Of a stretch of DNA of 64,000 nucleotides, positions 15,577 to 25,877 are shown piece after piece. This stretch comes from Steroidobacteraceae bacterium (lineage in GTDB: Bacteria; Pseudomonadota; Gammaproteobacteria; Steroidobacterales; Steroidobacteraceae), in assembly GCA_019187495.1 (NCBI GenBank), contig JABAQN010000018.1, positions 45,353-109,352 on the forward strand, given 5' to 3'. The position numbers and the translations under genes are program-made. Under the pieces are notes generated by a model. That model was not told the origin of the DNA and made no database searches. It worked only from the letters and a program-made list of their open reading frames with translations. How positions within the stretch are numbered: position 1 is the stretch's first letter; the number at the start of each line of letters is the position of its first letter.

Positions 15577-17991
15577 ATGAGCCATGGGTGCCTGCGCGCC
15601 GTGAATACGCGTCATTGCATGAACCACGAACTGTCCGCGATGCCGGGGAACGATGTGGCACGGTGGCCCCATGTCGGCACGGCAGGATTCGGGAGCAGTC
15701 GCTCGAGCTGCAATCGCCTGTTGACGGTACTGACCGGTGCAGCGCTGCTTGCCGGCGCCATTTGCTCATCCGAACGCGCGCCGGCCGCGACGGCGTCTTT
15801 CTCGGCGGCACAGGTCGAACGCGGCCGGACAGCTTATCAAGTGCATTGTGCGATGTGTCATGGTGCGCATCTCGAGGGGATCGACGCCCCCGCGCTCACG
15901 GGGCCCGCCATCGCGCAGAGATTCGGTTCGGCTGTCCCGCTCTTCAATTACTTCTCGGCCACGATGCCGCCGTTCGCTCCCGGTCAGCTCGGCGAGAAAA
16001 CCTACCTCGACATCATGGCCTACATTCTGGGCGCCAATGGCGCTCAACCGGGTGTGCACGATCTCGAGATCCGGAACCTGACCGATGTGGATCTCGGCGA
16101 GCAGGTATCCGCTCCGCATCTCGGCAACGTTCCGGGCGTCGCCACGAAAGTCGCCACGAAAATTGCTGTACCGCAGGCGTTCACATGGGGAAGAGAACTT
16201 CCGCGGCATGCGTTTCCGGATGGGCAACCTGACTTGCTGGCTCAGAAGATTGTAACGGTGATCCCCGACAGGATCGCACCCGCCAACGGAGAGCGAATTC
16301 AATCCATGCGCACCATGCGCAGCTATGCCCCCGTAAGCGACGAATTACTGCGCGATCCGCCGTCAGGTGAATGGCTGATGTGGCGTCGAACCCTCGACAA
16401 CCAGGGCTACAGCCCGCTGGATCAGATCAACAGGAAGAACGTCACCGATCTCGAACTCGCCTGGGCGTGGCCAATGGCGGAAGATGGTCAGCAACAGACC
16501 GCCCCGCTCGTGCACGATGGCATCATGTTCATTGCTACCACCGATGACATCGTGCAGGCGCTCGATGCGATCACGGGGGATCTGATCTGGGAATACCGTC
16601 ACGTGCTTCCCGAGCTTCCCGCCTCCATGGGATATCAGCGTTATCAGGCGCGTCGCCAGAAGGGTTGCATCGCGCTGTATCAGGACAAAGTGATCCTTGC
16701 CACGGCCGATGCCAAACTCGTTGCGCTCGACGCCCTCACCGGGCGGATTGTCTGGCAGATTCAAGCGTTCGACAGCGCACGAGGCTACGGCTATACCATC
16801 GGTCCACTCGTCGCAGGCGGAAAAATAATCTCCGGCGTAAGCGGCTGTACGATCGCCGGCTCGGCCGGTGGTTGCTACATCGCCGCCCACGATGCCAGTG
16901 ACGGCCACGAATTGTGGCGCTTCAACACGCTGGATGATCCGGACAATCCGCTACAACAAGCCTCCTGGGGCGCGGTGCCGCCGGCCAACCGCTGGGGTGG
17001 CACGGCGTGGGCAACCGGCTCCTTTGACCCGCGAACCAATACCACTTTCTGGGGTACGGGCAATCCTGCGCCATACACGGAGCTCGTACGTGGCACGGGC
17101 TCGGGAGCTGCGCTCTATACCGACAGTACGCTTGCGCTGGATGTCCGAACGGGAAAGCTGAAGTGGTACTACCAACACCTGCCCCGCGACAACTGGGATC
17201 TCGACAGTACGTTTGAGCGCGTTCTTGTCGACGGGAACGTCGACGGAAAGTTGCGTCACATGCTCGTCACGGTCGCGGGAAAAAACGGCATTGTCTTTGC
17301 GCTCGATCGCGACACCGGCCGGTTCCTATGGTCTGGTGCGACCAGCTTCCAGAACGTCGTCACGAGCATAGGAGATAGCGGCGTTGTCCATGTGAATGAG
17401 AACCTCATTCCGCGCGCGCTGGGCGAGGAAAAGTTCATTTGTCCGTCCGTGTGGGGCGGCAAGTCGTGGCAGGCCGGTGCCTACAGCCCATTGACGGAGC
17501 TCTTCTATGTGCCGGTGGCTGAATCCTGCAACACCTTGGCGCCTGTTCGGGCGGAGTTCACCGCTGGAAACTACGTGGGATCGATCGTTGCGGGTCCGCG
17601 CGTCCTGCCGCCTGGCGTGAAGGACGCGGGTGTCGTCGATGCGATCCGCATTGCGGATGGCAAACGCCAGTGGCGCCATTCGCAACGTCCGGTGATCACC
17701 AGTTCCCTGCTGACGACGGGGGGTGGTCTCGTATTTGGCGGCGATGCCGCGCGCTATATCGAGGCTCTCGACCAGTTGACAGGGGAAGTGCTCTGGAAGA
17801 AGCGTCTCAATGCACCGATTGGCGGTTACCCCATGACGTACGAAATCGATGGCGTCCAGTACCTCGCCGTCCCGACCGGATACAGTGCTCAGGCAGCCAG
17901 TGCCGCCGCACTCTTTCCAGAATTTCCCCTCCCAAGCGGTGCGGGGAACTCGCTGTTTGTTTTCAGGCTCCGCCCTTCGAGCCGTCACTGA
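15577..17991 (+). CDS. Quinohaemoprotein alcohol dehydrogenase with N-terminal cytochrome c domain
   Basis: This protein of about 804 residues has a hydrophobic export segment near residues 45-65 (LLTVLTGAALLAGAI), then a cytochrome c domain with CAMCH at about 91-95. A PQQ propeller follows, with blade motifs (LDAITGDLIWEYRH, LDALTGRIVWQIQ, LDQLTGEVLWKKRL) and a likely catalytic aspartate in LPRDNWDLD. Type II alcohol dehydrogenases carry the cytochrome at the C-terminus; the N-terminal arrangement recalls polyvinyl-alcohol dehydrogenase PvaA. It should oxidise an alcohol in the periplasm and transfer electrons through its own haem. The exact start is uncertain: ATG 15577 or one of several downstream codons. 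Confidence 0.88.
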   Translation: MSHGCLRAVNTRHCMNHELSAMPGNDVARWPHVGTAGFGSSRSSCNRLLTVLTGAALLAGAICSSERAPAATASFSAAQVERGRTAYQVHCAMCHGAHLEGIDAPALTGPAIAQRFGSAVPLFNYFSATMPPFAPGQLGEKTYLDIMAYILGANGAQPGVHDLEIRNLTDVDLGEQVSAPHLGNVPGVATKVATKIAVPQAFTWGRELPRHAFPDGQPDLLAQKIVTVIPDRIAPANGERIQSMRTMRSYAPVSDELLRDPPSGEWLMWRRTLDNQGYSPLDQINRKNVTDLELAWAWPMAEDGQQQTAPLVHDGIMFIATTDDIVQALDAITGDLIWEYRHVLPELPASMGYQRYQARRQKGCIALYQDKVILATADAKLVALDALTGRIVWQIQAFDSARGYGYTIGPLVAGGKIISGVSGCTIAGSAGGCYIAAHDASDGHELWRFNTLDDPDNPLQQASWGAVPPANRWGGTAWATGSFDPRTNTTFWGTGNPAPYTELVRGTGSGAALYTDSTLALDVRTGKLKWYYQHLPRDNWDLDSTFERVLVDGNVDGKLRHMLVTVAGKNGIVFALDRDTGRFLWSGATSFQNVVTSIGDSGVVHVNENLIPRALGEEKFICPSVWGGKSWQAGAYSPLTELFYVPVAESCNTLAPVRAEFTAGNYVGSIVAGPRVLPPGVKDAGVVDAIRIADGKRQWRHSQRPVITSSLLTTGGGLVFGGDAARYIEALDQLTGEVLWKKRLNAPIGGYPMTYEIDGVQYLAVPTGYSAQAASAAALFPEFPLPSGAGNSLFVFRLRPSSRH

Positions 17992-18103
17992 TCCAGGTGC
18001 GACAAGTGCGATTCACTTCCATTCAGACGAGCAACGTCATGATCGAAGCTCCGGAGCCGGATGGGTGCGACGCGAAAATCTGTTGGTTGAGGGGAAAGAG
18101 TTG

Positions 18104-20431
18104 ATGTCGCATTTATCTCAATTTCGCCGATTCACCGTGTTATTCGGTGCGATGGCGCTTTCGACTGTCGCCTTCGGACAGAAAGCGGGAACCGCTGTGC
18201 CGGCAAGTGCGCCGCCGCTGCAGGTGCGCGCGCCCGCGGGTGCACCGAATGTCGTGATCGTGCTGCTCGATGACGTGGGCTTTGGCGCCTCGTCGACATT
18301 CGGCGGGCCGGCGGCGACGCCGGCGCTCGATGCGCTCGCGCACGAGGGACTGCGCTACAACCGCTTCCACACGACCGGGATCTGCTCGCCGACCCGCGCG
18401 TCGCTCCTCTCGGGACGCAATGCGCACGCGGTCGGCATCGGCGCCGTAATGAACGTGGCCGATGAGCGCCCCGGTTACAACGGGGTGCACGCGAAGGATG
18501 CCGCGACGCTCGCCGAGATCCTGCGCGCGAACGGTTACAACACGGCCGCGTTCGGCAAGTGGCACCAGGCCCCCGACTGGGAGATCTCGCAGTCGGGGCC
18601 GTTCGATCGCTGGCCGACGGGGCAGAGGTTCGAGAAGTTCTACGGCTTTCTCGGCGGGGAGACCGACGAGTTCGAGCCGACGCTGGTGGAGGGTACGACC
18701 CCGATCATGCGCCCGGCCGGTGCGGGCTATCACCTGACGGAGGATCTCGCCAACCGCGCGATCGCCTGGTTTCGGGCGCAGCACGCGGTGACGCCCGACA
18801 AGCCGTTCTTCCTCTACTTTGCGCCGGGCGCGACGCACGCGCCGCTGCAGGTGCCGGCGGCGTGGATCGCGCCCTACCGCGGGGTGTTCGACCCGGGTTG
18901 GGACCGGCTGCGCGAGCAGACGCTCGCGCGGCAGAAGGCGCTCGGGGTGGTGCCGGCGAACACGGTGCTCACGCCCCGCCCGGCGGGGCTGCCGGCGTGG
19001 GAGAGCCTGAGCGCGAGCGATAAGCGCATCGCCGCGCGGCTGATGGAAGTGTATGCGGGGTTTCTCGCGCACACCGATGCGCAGGTCGGGCGGCTGGTGC
19101 AGGCGCTGAAGGCGGCGGGGGAGTTCGACAACACGCTCTTCCTTTACATCGTCGGCGACAATGGCGGCTCGGCCGAGGGCGGGCTGCTCGGCAGCTTCAA
19201 CTACATGGGTGCGATCCAGGGCCTGAGCGAGGACCGCACGCGGATGCTCGAGCAGCTGGATCGCGTCGGGGGGCCGGATCTCTATCCACAGTACCCGGCC
19301 GGCTGGGCGTGGGCGATGGATACGCCGTTCCAGTGGACGAAGAGCGTGGCGTCGCACTTCGGCGGCACCCGCAATCCGCTGGTCGTGACCTGGCCGAAGC
19401 GCATCAGCGACCACGGCGGGCTGCGCAGCCAGTTCTCGCACGTCAACGACATCCTGCCGACGGTGCTGGAGGCGGCGGGGATCGCGATGCCCGAGGTGGT
19501 GGACGGCATTCGCCAGAAGCCGCTCGACGGCACGAGCCTCGTGTATACCTTCAATGACGCGCAGGCCCCCGGGCGGCACACGACGCAGTACTTCGAGGTA
19601 TTCGGCCATCGCGCGATCTACCACGACGGCTGGATCGCTGCGGCCTTCCATAACCGCCTGCCTTGGGAGAGGGGAATTGCAACACCGCAGAAGCCCTTCG
19701 AGGCCGATCACTGGGAGTTGTATGACTTGCGCTCCGATTTCTCCCAGGCGCATGACCTCTCGGTGCAGGAACCCGCGCGGCTCGCGACGCTGAAGACACT
19801 CTTCCTCGAAGAAGCCGAACGCAACCAGGTGTTGCCGCTCAGGGGTCCGACCTTCAATTCGCCCATGCCGAGTCTCACGGCCGGCCGAACTGTCTTCACG
19901 TACTACCCGGGTACGCTGGGCGTTCCGGAGTCGGGCGCGCCGCCGATTTTCAATCGCTCGTGGAGTGTGTCGGCGACGCTCGAAGTGCCGGCGACAGGGG
20001 CGCGTGGCGTGATCGCTGCCATGGGTGGGGAGCCTGCGGGCTGGTCGCTGTACCTCGATGCCGGTGGCCGGCCGGTGTTCACCTATCGGGCCTTCGAGGC
20101 CGGCGCAATCGAGCTCACCGGCCAGGGCGCGCTCGCAGCGGGTCTGCACGTGCTCACGCTCGACTTCGATTACGATGGTGGCGGTTACGGCAAGGGCGCA
20201 ACGGCGCGCTTCTCGCTCGACGGCGCGCCGCTCGGCAGCGGCCGCGTGCCGGCCACGCCGCCCGCGTTCTTCTCGATCGACGAGACATTCGACATCGGCA
20301 TCGACCGGGGCTCGGCCGCGGGCAGCTATCCGGCTGCGAGTGCGCCCGGCTTTCCCTTTAACGGCGGACGCATCGAGCAGGTGGAAGTGCGCGTGCAGCT
20401 TCCAGGAATTCAAAGGGCCACTCATCCATGA
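18104..20431 (+). CDS. Exported arylsulfatase-type sulfatase
   Basis: This is a 775-residue type I sulfatase. A signal peptide ([16 protein letters not shown]) is followed by the metal-binding [12 protein letters not shown] and the sulfatase signature with CSPTR at residues 94-98, whose cysteine is converted to formylglycine. A second conserved block contains AAFGKWHQ. The C-terminal 150 residues form a jelly-roll-like region ([27 protein letters not shown]). It hydrolyses sulfate esters, probably in the periplasm. ATG 18104 has GGGGAAAGAG upstream. Its stop overlaps the cysD start (ATGA), coupling desulfation to sulfate activation at the translational level. The substrate is inferred to be an organosulfate of this pathway. 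Confidence 0.93.
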   Translation: MSHLSQFRRFTVLFGAMALSTVAFGQKAGTAVPASAPPLQVRAPAGAPNVVIVLLDDVGFGASSTFGGPAATPALDALAHEGLRYNRFHTTGICSPTRASLLSGRNAHAVGIGAVMNVADERPGYNGVHAKDAATLAEILRANGYNTAAFGKWHQAPDWEISQSGPFDRWPTGQRFEKFYGFLGGETDEFEPTLVEGTTPIMRPAGAGYHLTEDLANRAIAWFRAQHAVTPDKPFFLYFAPGATHAPLQVPAAWIAPYRGVFDPGWDRLREQTLARQKALGVVPANTVLTPRPAGLPAWESLSASDKRIAARLMEVYAGFLAHTDAQVGRLVQALKAAGEFDNTLFLYIVGDNGGSAEGGLLGSFNYMGAIQGLSEDRTRMLEQLDRVGGPDLYPQYPAGWAWAMDTPFQWTKSVASHFGGTRNPLVVTWPKRISDHGGLRSQFSHVNDILPTVLEAAGIAMPEVVDGIRQKPLDGTSLVYTFNDAQAPGRHTTQYFEVFGHRAIYHDGWIAAAFHNRLPWERGIATPQKPFEADHWELYDLRSDFSQAHDLSVQEPARLATLKTLFLEEAERNQVLPLRGPTFNSPMPSLTAGRTVFTYYPGTLGVPESGAPPIFNRSWSVSATLEVPATGARGVIAAMGGEPAGWSLYLDAGGRPVFTYRAFEAGAIELTGQGALAAGLHVLTLDFDYDGGGYGKGATARFSLDGAPLGSGRVPATPPAFFSIDETFDIGIDRGSAAGSYPAASAPGFPFNGGRIEQVEVRVQLPGIQRATHP

Positions 20432-21378
20432 AGAGCACCATTCAGGCCTCAGCACCGGCCGACGCGCAGCCACATGCGGATGTGCTCACGCACCTCCAGC
20501 GCCTCGAAGCGGAGAGCATCCAGATCTTTCGCGAAGTGGTGGCCGAGTGCGACAAGCCGGTGATGCTGTACTCGATCGGCAAGGACTCGTCCGTGCTGCT
20601 GCACCTGGCGAGGAAGGCGTTTTACCCGGCGCCGCCGCCGTTTCCGCTGCTGCACGTGGACACGACGTGGAAGTTCAAGGCGATGTACGCGTTTCGCGAC
20701 CGCATGGCGCGCGAGAGCGGCATGGAGCTGCTGGTGCATATCAATCCGGAGGGCCTGGCGCAGGGGATCGGCCCGATCACGCACGGCTCGCAGGTGCACA
20801 CGGACGTGATGAAGACGCAGGGGCTGAAGCAGGCGCTGGATAAATACGGCTTCGATGCCGCCTTTGGCGGGGCGCGGCGGGATGAGGAGAAGTCGCGGGC
20901 GAAGGAGCGGGTGTTCTCGTTCCGCTCGGCCGCGCACCGCTGGGATCCGAAGAACCAGCGCCCGGAGCTCTGGAACCTGTACAACACGCGCAAGGGCAAG
21001 GGGGAGAGCATCCGGGTGTTCCCGATCTCGAACTGGACCGAGCTCGATGTGTGGCAGTACATCTACCTCGAGGGCATCCCGATCGTGCCGCTGTATCTCG
21101 CCGCCCCGCGCCCGGTGGTGGAGCGCGACGGGATGCTGATCATGGTGGACGATGAGCGGCTGCCACTGAGGGAGGGGGAGACGCCGCAGATGAAGACCGT
21201 GCGCTTTCGCACGCTCGGCTGCTACCCGCTGACCGGGGCGATCGAGAGCGAGGCGGACACGCTGCCGAAGATCATCCAGGAGATGCTGCTCACGACGACG
21301 TCGGAGCGCCAGGGGCGGCTGATCGACCACGATGCGGCCGGCTCGATGGAGAAGAAGAAGCAGGAGGGCTACTTCTGA
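20428..21378 (+). CDS. cysD: Sulfate adenylyltransferase small subunit
   Basis: CysD makes adenosine 5'-phosphosulfate from ATP and sulfate together with CysN. The 316-residue protein has the PP-loop SIGKDSS at residues 49-55, [33 protein letters not shown] and the conserved tail [10 protein letters not shown]. The start overlaps the sulfatase stop (ATGA). The partner cysNC normally follows immediately, but here it lies 2.6 kb away, behind an inserted receptor gene. The 3' end of this gene is duplicated exactly just before cysNC. The gene itself looks intact. Confidence 0.95.
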   Translation: MKSTIQASAPADAQPHADVLTHLQRLEAESIQIFREVVAECDKPVMLYSIGKDSSVLLHLARKAFYPAPPPFPLLHVDTTWKFKAMYAFRDRMARESGMELLVHINPEGLAQGIGPITHGSQVHTDVMKTQGLKQALDKYGFDAAFGGARRDEEKSRAKERVFSFRSAAHRWDPKNQRPELWNLYNTRKGKGESIRVFPISNWTELDVWQYIYLEGIPIVPLYLAAPRPVVERDGMLIMVDDERLPLREGETPQMKTVRFRTLGCYPLTGAIESEADTLPKIIQEMLLTTTSERQGRLIDHDAAGSMEKKKQEGYF

Positions 21379-21382
21379 TGTC
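21337..21382. repeat. 46-bp direct repeat, left copy (cysD tail plus cysN start)
   Basis: These 46 bases, covering the last 14 codons of cysD and the ATG-TC of the following frame, recur without mismatch at 23921-23966. About 16 further bases to the right still resemble the cysN start (MSHKS in both), after which the sequences diverge. The repeat therefore spans the original cysD/cysN junction and bounds the inserted receptor segment. Confidence 0.95.
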
Positions 21383-21497
21383 GCACAAGTCCTACCCCCG
21401 GGGCAGGCTGATCGTGGCGACAGGGCTCAACCAGCGCAATCGAGGCGCGCTACAGCCGCGCGAGGCACATGAGCAACAAGGGCTTCAGGAGAAAGCA

Positions 21498-23828
21498 ATG
21501 ACTTCGACGTATGTTCGTTCAATGATCATCGCGGGCACCTGCTTCGCGGCGGGGGCTCTCGCTTTGGCTTCCGCCGCGAGCGCACAGTCGCCCGGGGCAT
21601 CCAGGGAGCAGGGGGCTGAGGAAACGGCCGGGCAACTCGTCGAGGTGACGGTCACTGCCCGCAGGAAAGAGGAATCCCTGCAGGATACCCCGGTCTCCGT
21701 CACGGCACTCGCGGGTGAGCTGCTCGACAAGCTGAACATCCAGGACGTCACCCAGGTCGCCGACTTCACACCCAATCTTTCGATATCGCATCAGACTTCG
21801 AGCACGACGGCCACATCCATCACTCTGCGGGGTATCGGGCAGACCGAGCCTGCGGCCACTGCCGAGCAGGCGGTCGGGCTCTATCTCGATGGCGTGTATA
21901 TCGCGCGCACGGCGGGTGCCGTATTCGATCTCGTGGACCTCGAGCGCATCGAGGTGCTCCGTGGGCCCCAGGGGACCCTTTTCGGGCGAAACACGACGGG
22001 TGGGGCGGTCCAGCTGGTCTCGAAGCGTCCGGCGGACGAGTTCGGCATCGAGGAGAAGCTGAGCTATGGGCGCTTCAACGACTGGTTCACGCGCACGCGG
22101 CTCGACACCGGCTATCTGTTCAATTCGCCCGTGAAGGCCACGATCGCCTATCTCCATCGCGAGCGTGACGGCTACTTCAACAACACGCTTGCGCCGTCCG
22201 ATGAGGACCCGGGCTCCTTTGACAACGACGCCCTGTGGGTGGGCCTCATGGGTGAGTTCGGCGATCGCCTGACAGCTTATTAGACCTTCGACTGGAACGA
22301 GCGCAGCGGCACGCCGGTGTTCTTCCAGATCGTTGCGGCAACGCCGGATGTCGCGAGCTACTACGGCAACTCACCCAGCTTCGGTGGCGCGCCGTTCGAC
22401 GTGGGAATGGGGCGTCGTGACCGCGGCCAGCAGGCGCCCTTCGACGGGCGCTTCAACAGCGACTCCGAGACCGGCGGCCACAATCTCACGCTCGAGTACC
22501 GGATGTCGGACGCGATGTCCCTGAAATCGATCAGTTCCTATCGTTCGTTCGAGCAGGACACGATCTGCAGCCTGAGCGGCAACGGCGTCATGCGGGGAGT
22601 GGTGCTCGATCCGGTGACCTTCGCGCCCAGCATCGAGGATCTCTACGGTCCCTACAGCTGCCGCAATGCGCCGCAGCGCCAGTTCCAGTATTCCGAAGAG
22701 TTGCAGTTGCTCGGCAGCACCGGCCAGTGGAGCTACGTGCTCGGCGCATTTTATTTCTTCGAGCGATCCGCCGAGTTCAATCACCAGCGCTTCACGTTCG
22801 TGCTGCCCGGCGGTCAGGTCGCATTGAATCTCGCGCCGCCTTCGATCTTCGGTGGCGAGACCGAGTCGATTGCGGGATTCGGGCAGGCGAGCTATCGACC
22901 TCCGTCATTTGACGGCAAGCTCGAGCTCACGGGCGGCCTGAGGTACACGCAGGACGACAAGAAGTTCTTCAATGACGCGTTTCCCGACGATCCGGGCAGC
23001 AAGAGCTTCTCCAACACGTCGTGGCTCGCCTCGGCGAACTATGAATTCACGAGCGACGTGATGGCGTTCGCGCGCGTCTCGACCGGTTACAAGGCCGGCG
23101 GGTTCTCGCCGCGCTCGCCCTTCCTGTCGTCCTTCAAACCCGAGAAGGCGACGGCCTACGAGCTCGGGATGAAGGCCGAGTGGTTCCGCCGTCGACTGCG
23201 TACCAACCTTTCGCTCTTCCAGACCGACTACAAGGATCTGCAGGTGCAGCAGTTCCAGTCGGGCACCGGGGGCTCGGTCGGCTATACCGTGAATGCGGCC
23301 GAGGCGACTTTCAGGGGCGTCGAACTCGAATTGGTCGCCGTGCTGGCGGACGGCCTGACGCTCGACGCGGCCTACGGCTACACCGATCCGAAGTATGACC
23401 GCTATCTGTTTCGCGATCCGCAGACCGACCTGATCAGCGATGTGTCCGATGAGGCGCGCTTCTCGGCGGTTGCAAAATACAACCTGCATGTCGGCGCGGA
23501 ATACGTCTTCAAGCCCTTCAACGCTGGTCAGGTCTCGGCGCGATTCGACTGGTCGAGGCAGGGCGAACGTTATTTCTACCCGCTCGACTACATCAATATC
23601 TTCAATGAGCAGGTCAAGGATCCTGGCTCGGAGAATCTGCGGGCGAGGCTTGCGCTCTCCGAATTGCCGCTCGGCGACCATGGCACATGGGAAGTTGCGC
23701 TGTGGGGCGACAACCTCACGAATCATGACAACGTCGGCTACGGCATCGACTTCGGCGGGCTGGGTTTCGGCGGACTCTTCTTCACCGAGCCGCGCCGCTA
23801 TGGCGTAGATTTCAGGCTGAGGTTCTGA
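21498..23828 (+). pseudogene. TonB-dependent receptor (copy 2), interrupted by an in-frame TAG
   Basis: The frame from ATG 21498 (AGGAG upstream, signal peptide MIIAGTCFAAGALALASA) to 23828 would encode about 776 residues with a TonB box (LVEVTVTARRK), plug motifs (RGIGQTEP, VLRGPQGTLFGRNTTGG) and a terminal VDFRLRF. A TAG stop at 22281-22283, codon 262, interrupts it; the frame continues intact on both sides. The closely related receptor at 3950 has tyrosine at this position (SAYYSLDWN against TAY-stop-TFDWN), so a single change of TAC to TAG explains it. It may be a fresh pseudogene, a sequencing error, or read through by a suppressor tRNA; only the 3' part of the barrel is lost if it is real. 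Confidence 0.85.
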
Positions 23829-23848
23829 CCGCGGAGGCCTGGCGCAAG

Positions 23849-23962
23849 ATGGACAACTGGCAGGGGAAAGTGTGTGTCGTCACCGGTGCCGGCAGCGGCA
23901 ACGGGCTCGCGCGGCATGCCGCCGGCTCGATGGAGAAGAAGAAGCAGGAGGGCTACTTCTGA
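23849..23962 (+). pseudogene. SDR 5' remnant fused in frame to a duplicated cysD tail
   Basis: An ATG at 23849 with GGAGG upstream opens a 37-codon frame. The first 26 residues ([19 protein letters not shown], then HAAG) match the start of the SDR at 6276, which reads [19 protein letters not shown]. The rest is [11 protein letters not shown], the end of CysD. The switch occurs at HAAG against DAAG, a short shared stretch in DNA as well. The glycine-rich motif is already shortened (GIGSG to GNG). It is too short to fold as a dehydrogenase. The arrangement receptor plus SDR copies that at 3950-7166, so it is the relic of a duplicated pair. Confidence 0.85.
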
Positions 23963-23966
23963 TGTC
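23921..23966. repeat. 46-bp direct repeat, right copy (cysD tail plus cysN start)
   Basis: This is identical to 21337-21382. It restores the natural upstream context of cysNC, including the TGATG stop/start overlap, although the cysD fragment here is attached to an SDR start rather than to cysD. At 46 bases it is far longer than target-site duplications made by known insertion sequences, and no transposase lies between the copies. Confidence 0.95.
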
Positions 23967-25869
23967 ACACAAATCCGAACTGATCGCGCGCGACATCGAG
24001 GGGTACCTCGAGGCGCACGAGCACAAGAGCCTGCTGCGCTTCATCACCTGCGGGTCGGTGGATGACGGCAAGTCGACGCTGATCGGGCGGCTGCTGTACG
24101 AGTCGAAGATGGTGTTCGAGGACCAGTTCGCCGCGCTCGAGGCGGACTCGAAGAAGGTGGGCACGCGGGGCGGGGAGATCGACTTTGCGCTGCTGGTCGA
24201 CGGGCTCGCCGCCGAGCGCGAGCAGGGCATCACGATCGATGTGGCCTACCGGTTCTTCTCGACCGAGCGGCGCAAGTTCATCGTGGCCGACACCCCGGGG
24301 CACGAGCAGTACACGCGCAACATGGTGACGGGGGCCTCGACGGCGGATCTCGCCGTGATCCTGATCGATGCGCGCAAGGGGGTCCTGACCCAGACCCGCC
24401 GCCACAGCTTCCTGGTGTCGCTCTTGGGGATCCGCCGCATCGTGCTCGCGATCAACAAGATGGACCTCGTGGACTACGCCGAGGACGTGTTCAGGACGAT
24501 CCTGCAGGAGTACCACGACTTCGCCGCCCAGGTGGGCCTCACCGACATCACCGCGATCCCGCTGTCGGCCGTCTACGGCGACAACATCCTCGAGCCGGGC
24601 CCGCACATGCCCTGGTACCACGGTCCCACCCTCATGCAGCACCTCGAGACCGTGGAGGTGGGGGAGGAGGACTCGGGCAAGCCGTTTCGGCTGCCCGTGC
24701 AGTGGGTGAACCGCCCGAACCACGAGTTCCGGGGCTTTGCCGGACTGATCGCGAGCGGCAGCGTACGCCCGGGCGATCGGATCCGCGTCGCCCCCTCGGG
24801 GCGCGAGAGCCGCGTGGCGCGCATCGTGACGGCCGGCGGCGACCTCGAGCGCGCGGTCGCCGGCCAGTCGGTCACGCTCACGCTCGACAGCGAGATCGAC
24901 GTGAGCCGCGGCGATGTGATCGGCGCCGCCGACGCCCCGCCCCAGGTGGCGGACCAGTTCGAGGCGACGATCGTGTGGATGCACGATGCCCCGCTGCTGC
25001 AGGGCCGCGACTATCTCGTCAAGATCGGCACGCGCACGGCCTCGGCCACGATCGCGCCGCTGAAGTACAAGATCAACGTCAACACGCTCGAGCACCTGGC
25101 GGCCGAGACACTCGAGCTGAACGACATCGGGGTGTGCGAGCTCAAGCTCGACCGGCCGATCCCGTTCGCCCCCTACGGGGAGGATCACACGCTCGGGGGC
25201 TTCATCCTGATCGACCGCCTCACCAACGCCACGCTCGGGGCGGGGCTGCTGCACTTTGCGCTGTGGCGCTCGCAGAACGTGCACTGGCAGGCGCTCGATG
25301 TGAACCAGGCGACGCGCGCGCGCCAGAAGGGGCAGCGGGCCTGCGTGCTGTGGCTCACGGGCCTGTCGGGTGCGGGCAAGTCGACGATCGCGAATCTCGT
25401 CGAGAAGCGGCTCCTCTCGATGGGCCGGCACACTTATCTCCTCGATGGCGACAACGTGCGCCACGGGCTCAACAAGGACCTCGGCTTCACGGCCCAGGAC
25501 CGCGTCGAGAACATCCGCCGCGTGGCCGAGGTCTCGAAGCTGATGGTGGATGCCGGCCTCATCGTGCTCGTCTCGTTCATCTCCCCGTTCCGGGCCGAGC
25601 GACGCATGGCGCGCGAACTCCTCGCCCCCGGCGAGTTCCTCGAGGTGTTCGTCGACACCCCGCTCGCCGAGGCCGAGCGGCGCGACGTGAAGGGGCTGTA
25701 CCAGAAGGCACGCCGCGGGGAGCTCAAGCACTTCACCGGCGTCGACTCCCCCTACGAAGCCCCCGAGCACCCCGAGATCCACCTCGAGACCGCTTCGACC
25801 TCCCCCGAGCAGGCCGCCGATCGCATCGTCGCCTACCTCGACGACGCGGGTATGCTGGGCCAGCTCTGA
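23962..25869 (+). CDS. cysNC: Bifunctional sulfate adenylyltransferase large subunit / adenylylsulfate kinase
   Basis: This 635-residue fusion has an N-terminal CysN GTPase (P-loop GSVDDGKST at 31-39, [19 protein letters not shown], then elongation-factor-like domains) and a C-terminal CysC kinase from about residue 440 (GLSGAGKST with the lysine at 473, [31 protein letters not shown]). With CysD it produces adenylylsulfate and phosphorylates it to PAPS. The ATG overlaps the stop of the duplicated cysD tail. The next SDR begins 8 bases after its stop. PAPS made here could feed assimilation or the sulfotransferase at 34172-35347. Confidence 0.95.
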   Translation: MSHKSELIARDIEGYLEAHEHKSLLRFITCGSVDDGKSTLIGRLLYESKMVFEDQFAALEADSKKVGTRGGEIDFALLVDGLAAEREQGITIDVAYRFFSTERRKFIVADTPGHEQYTRNMVTGASTADLAVILIDARKGVLTQTRRHSFLVSLLGIRRIVLAINKMDLVDYAEDVFRTILQEYHDFAAQVGLTDITAIPLSAVYGDNILEPGPHMPWYHGPTLMQHLETVEVGEEDSGKPFRLPVQWVNRPNHEFRGFAGLIASGSVRPGDRIRVAPSGRESRVARIVTAGGDLERAVAGQSVTLTLDSEIDVSRGDVIGAADAPPQVADQFEATIVWMHDAPLLQGRDYLVKIGTRTASATIAPLKYKINVNTLEHLAAETLELNDIGVCELKLDRPIPFAPYGEDHTLGGFILIDRLTNATLGAGLLHFALWRSQNVHWQALDVNQATRARQKGQRACVLWLTGLSGAGKSTIANLVEKRLLSMGRHTYLLDGDNVRHGLNKDLGFTAQDRVENIRRVAEVSKLMVDAGLIVLVSFISPFRAERRMARELLAPGEFLEVFVDTPLAEAERRDVKGLYQKARRGELKHFTGVDSPYEAPEHPEIHLETASTSPEQAADRIVAYLDDAGMLGQL

Positions 25870-25877
25870 GGAATTCC

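Noticed and set aside
21378..21497. The TonB receptor copy 2 starting at ATG 21378
   Set aside because: The extra 40 residues begin with the remnant of the cysN start and have no signal character. ATG 21498 has AGGAG and a clean signal peptide.
21337..23966. Insertion-sequence transposition as the source of the receptor insertion
   Set aside because: The direct repeat is 46 bases, there are no terminal inverted repeats and no transposase. The repeat is a copy of neighbouring gene ends.
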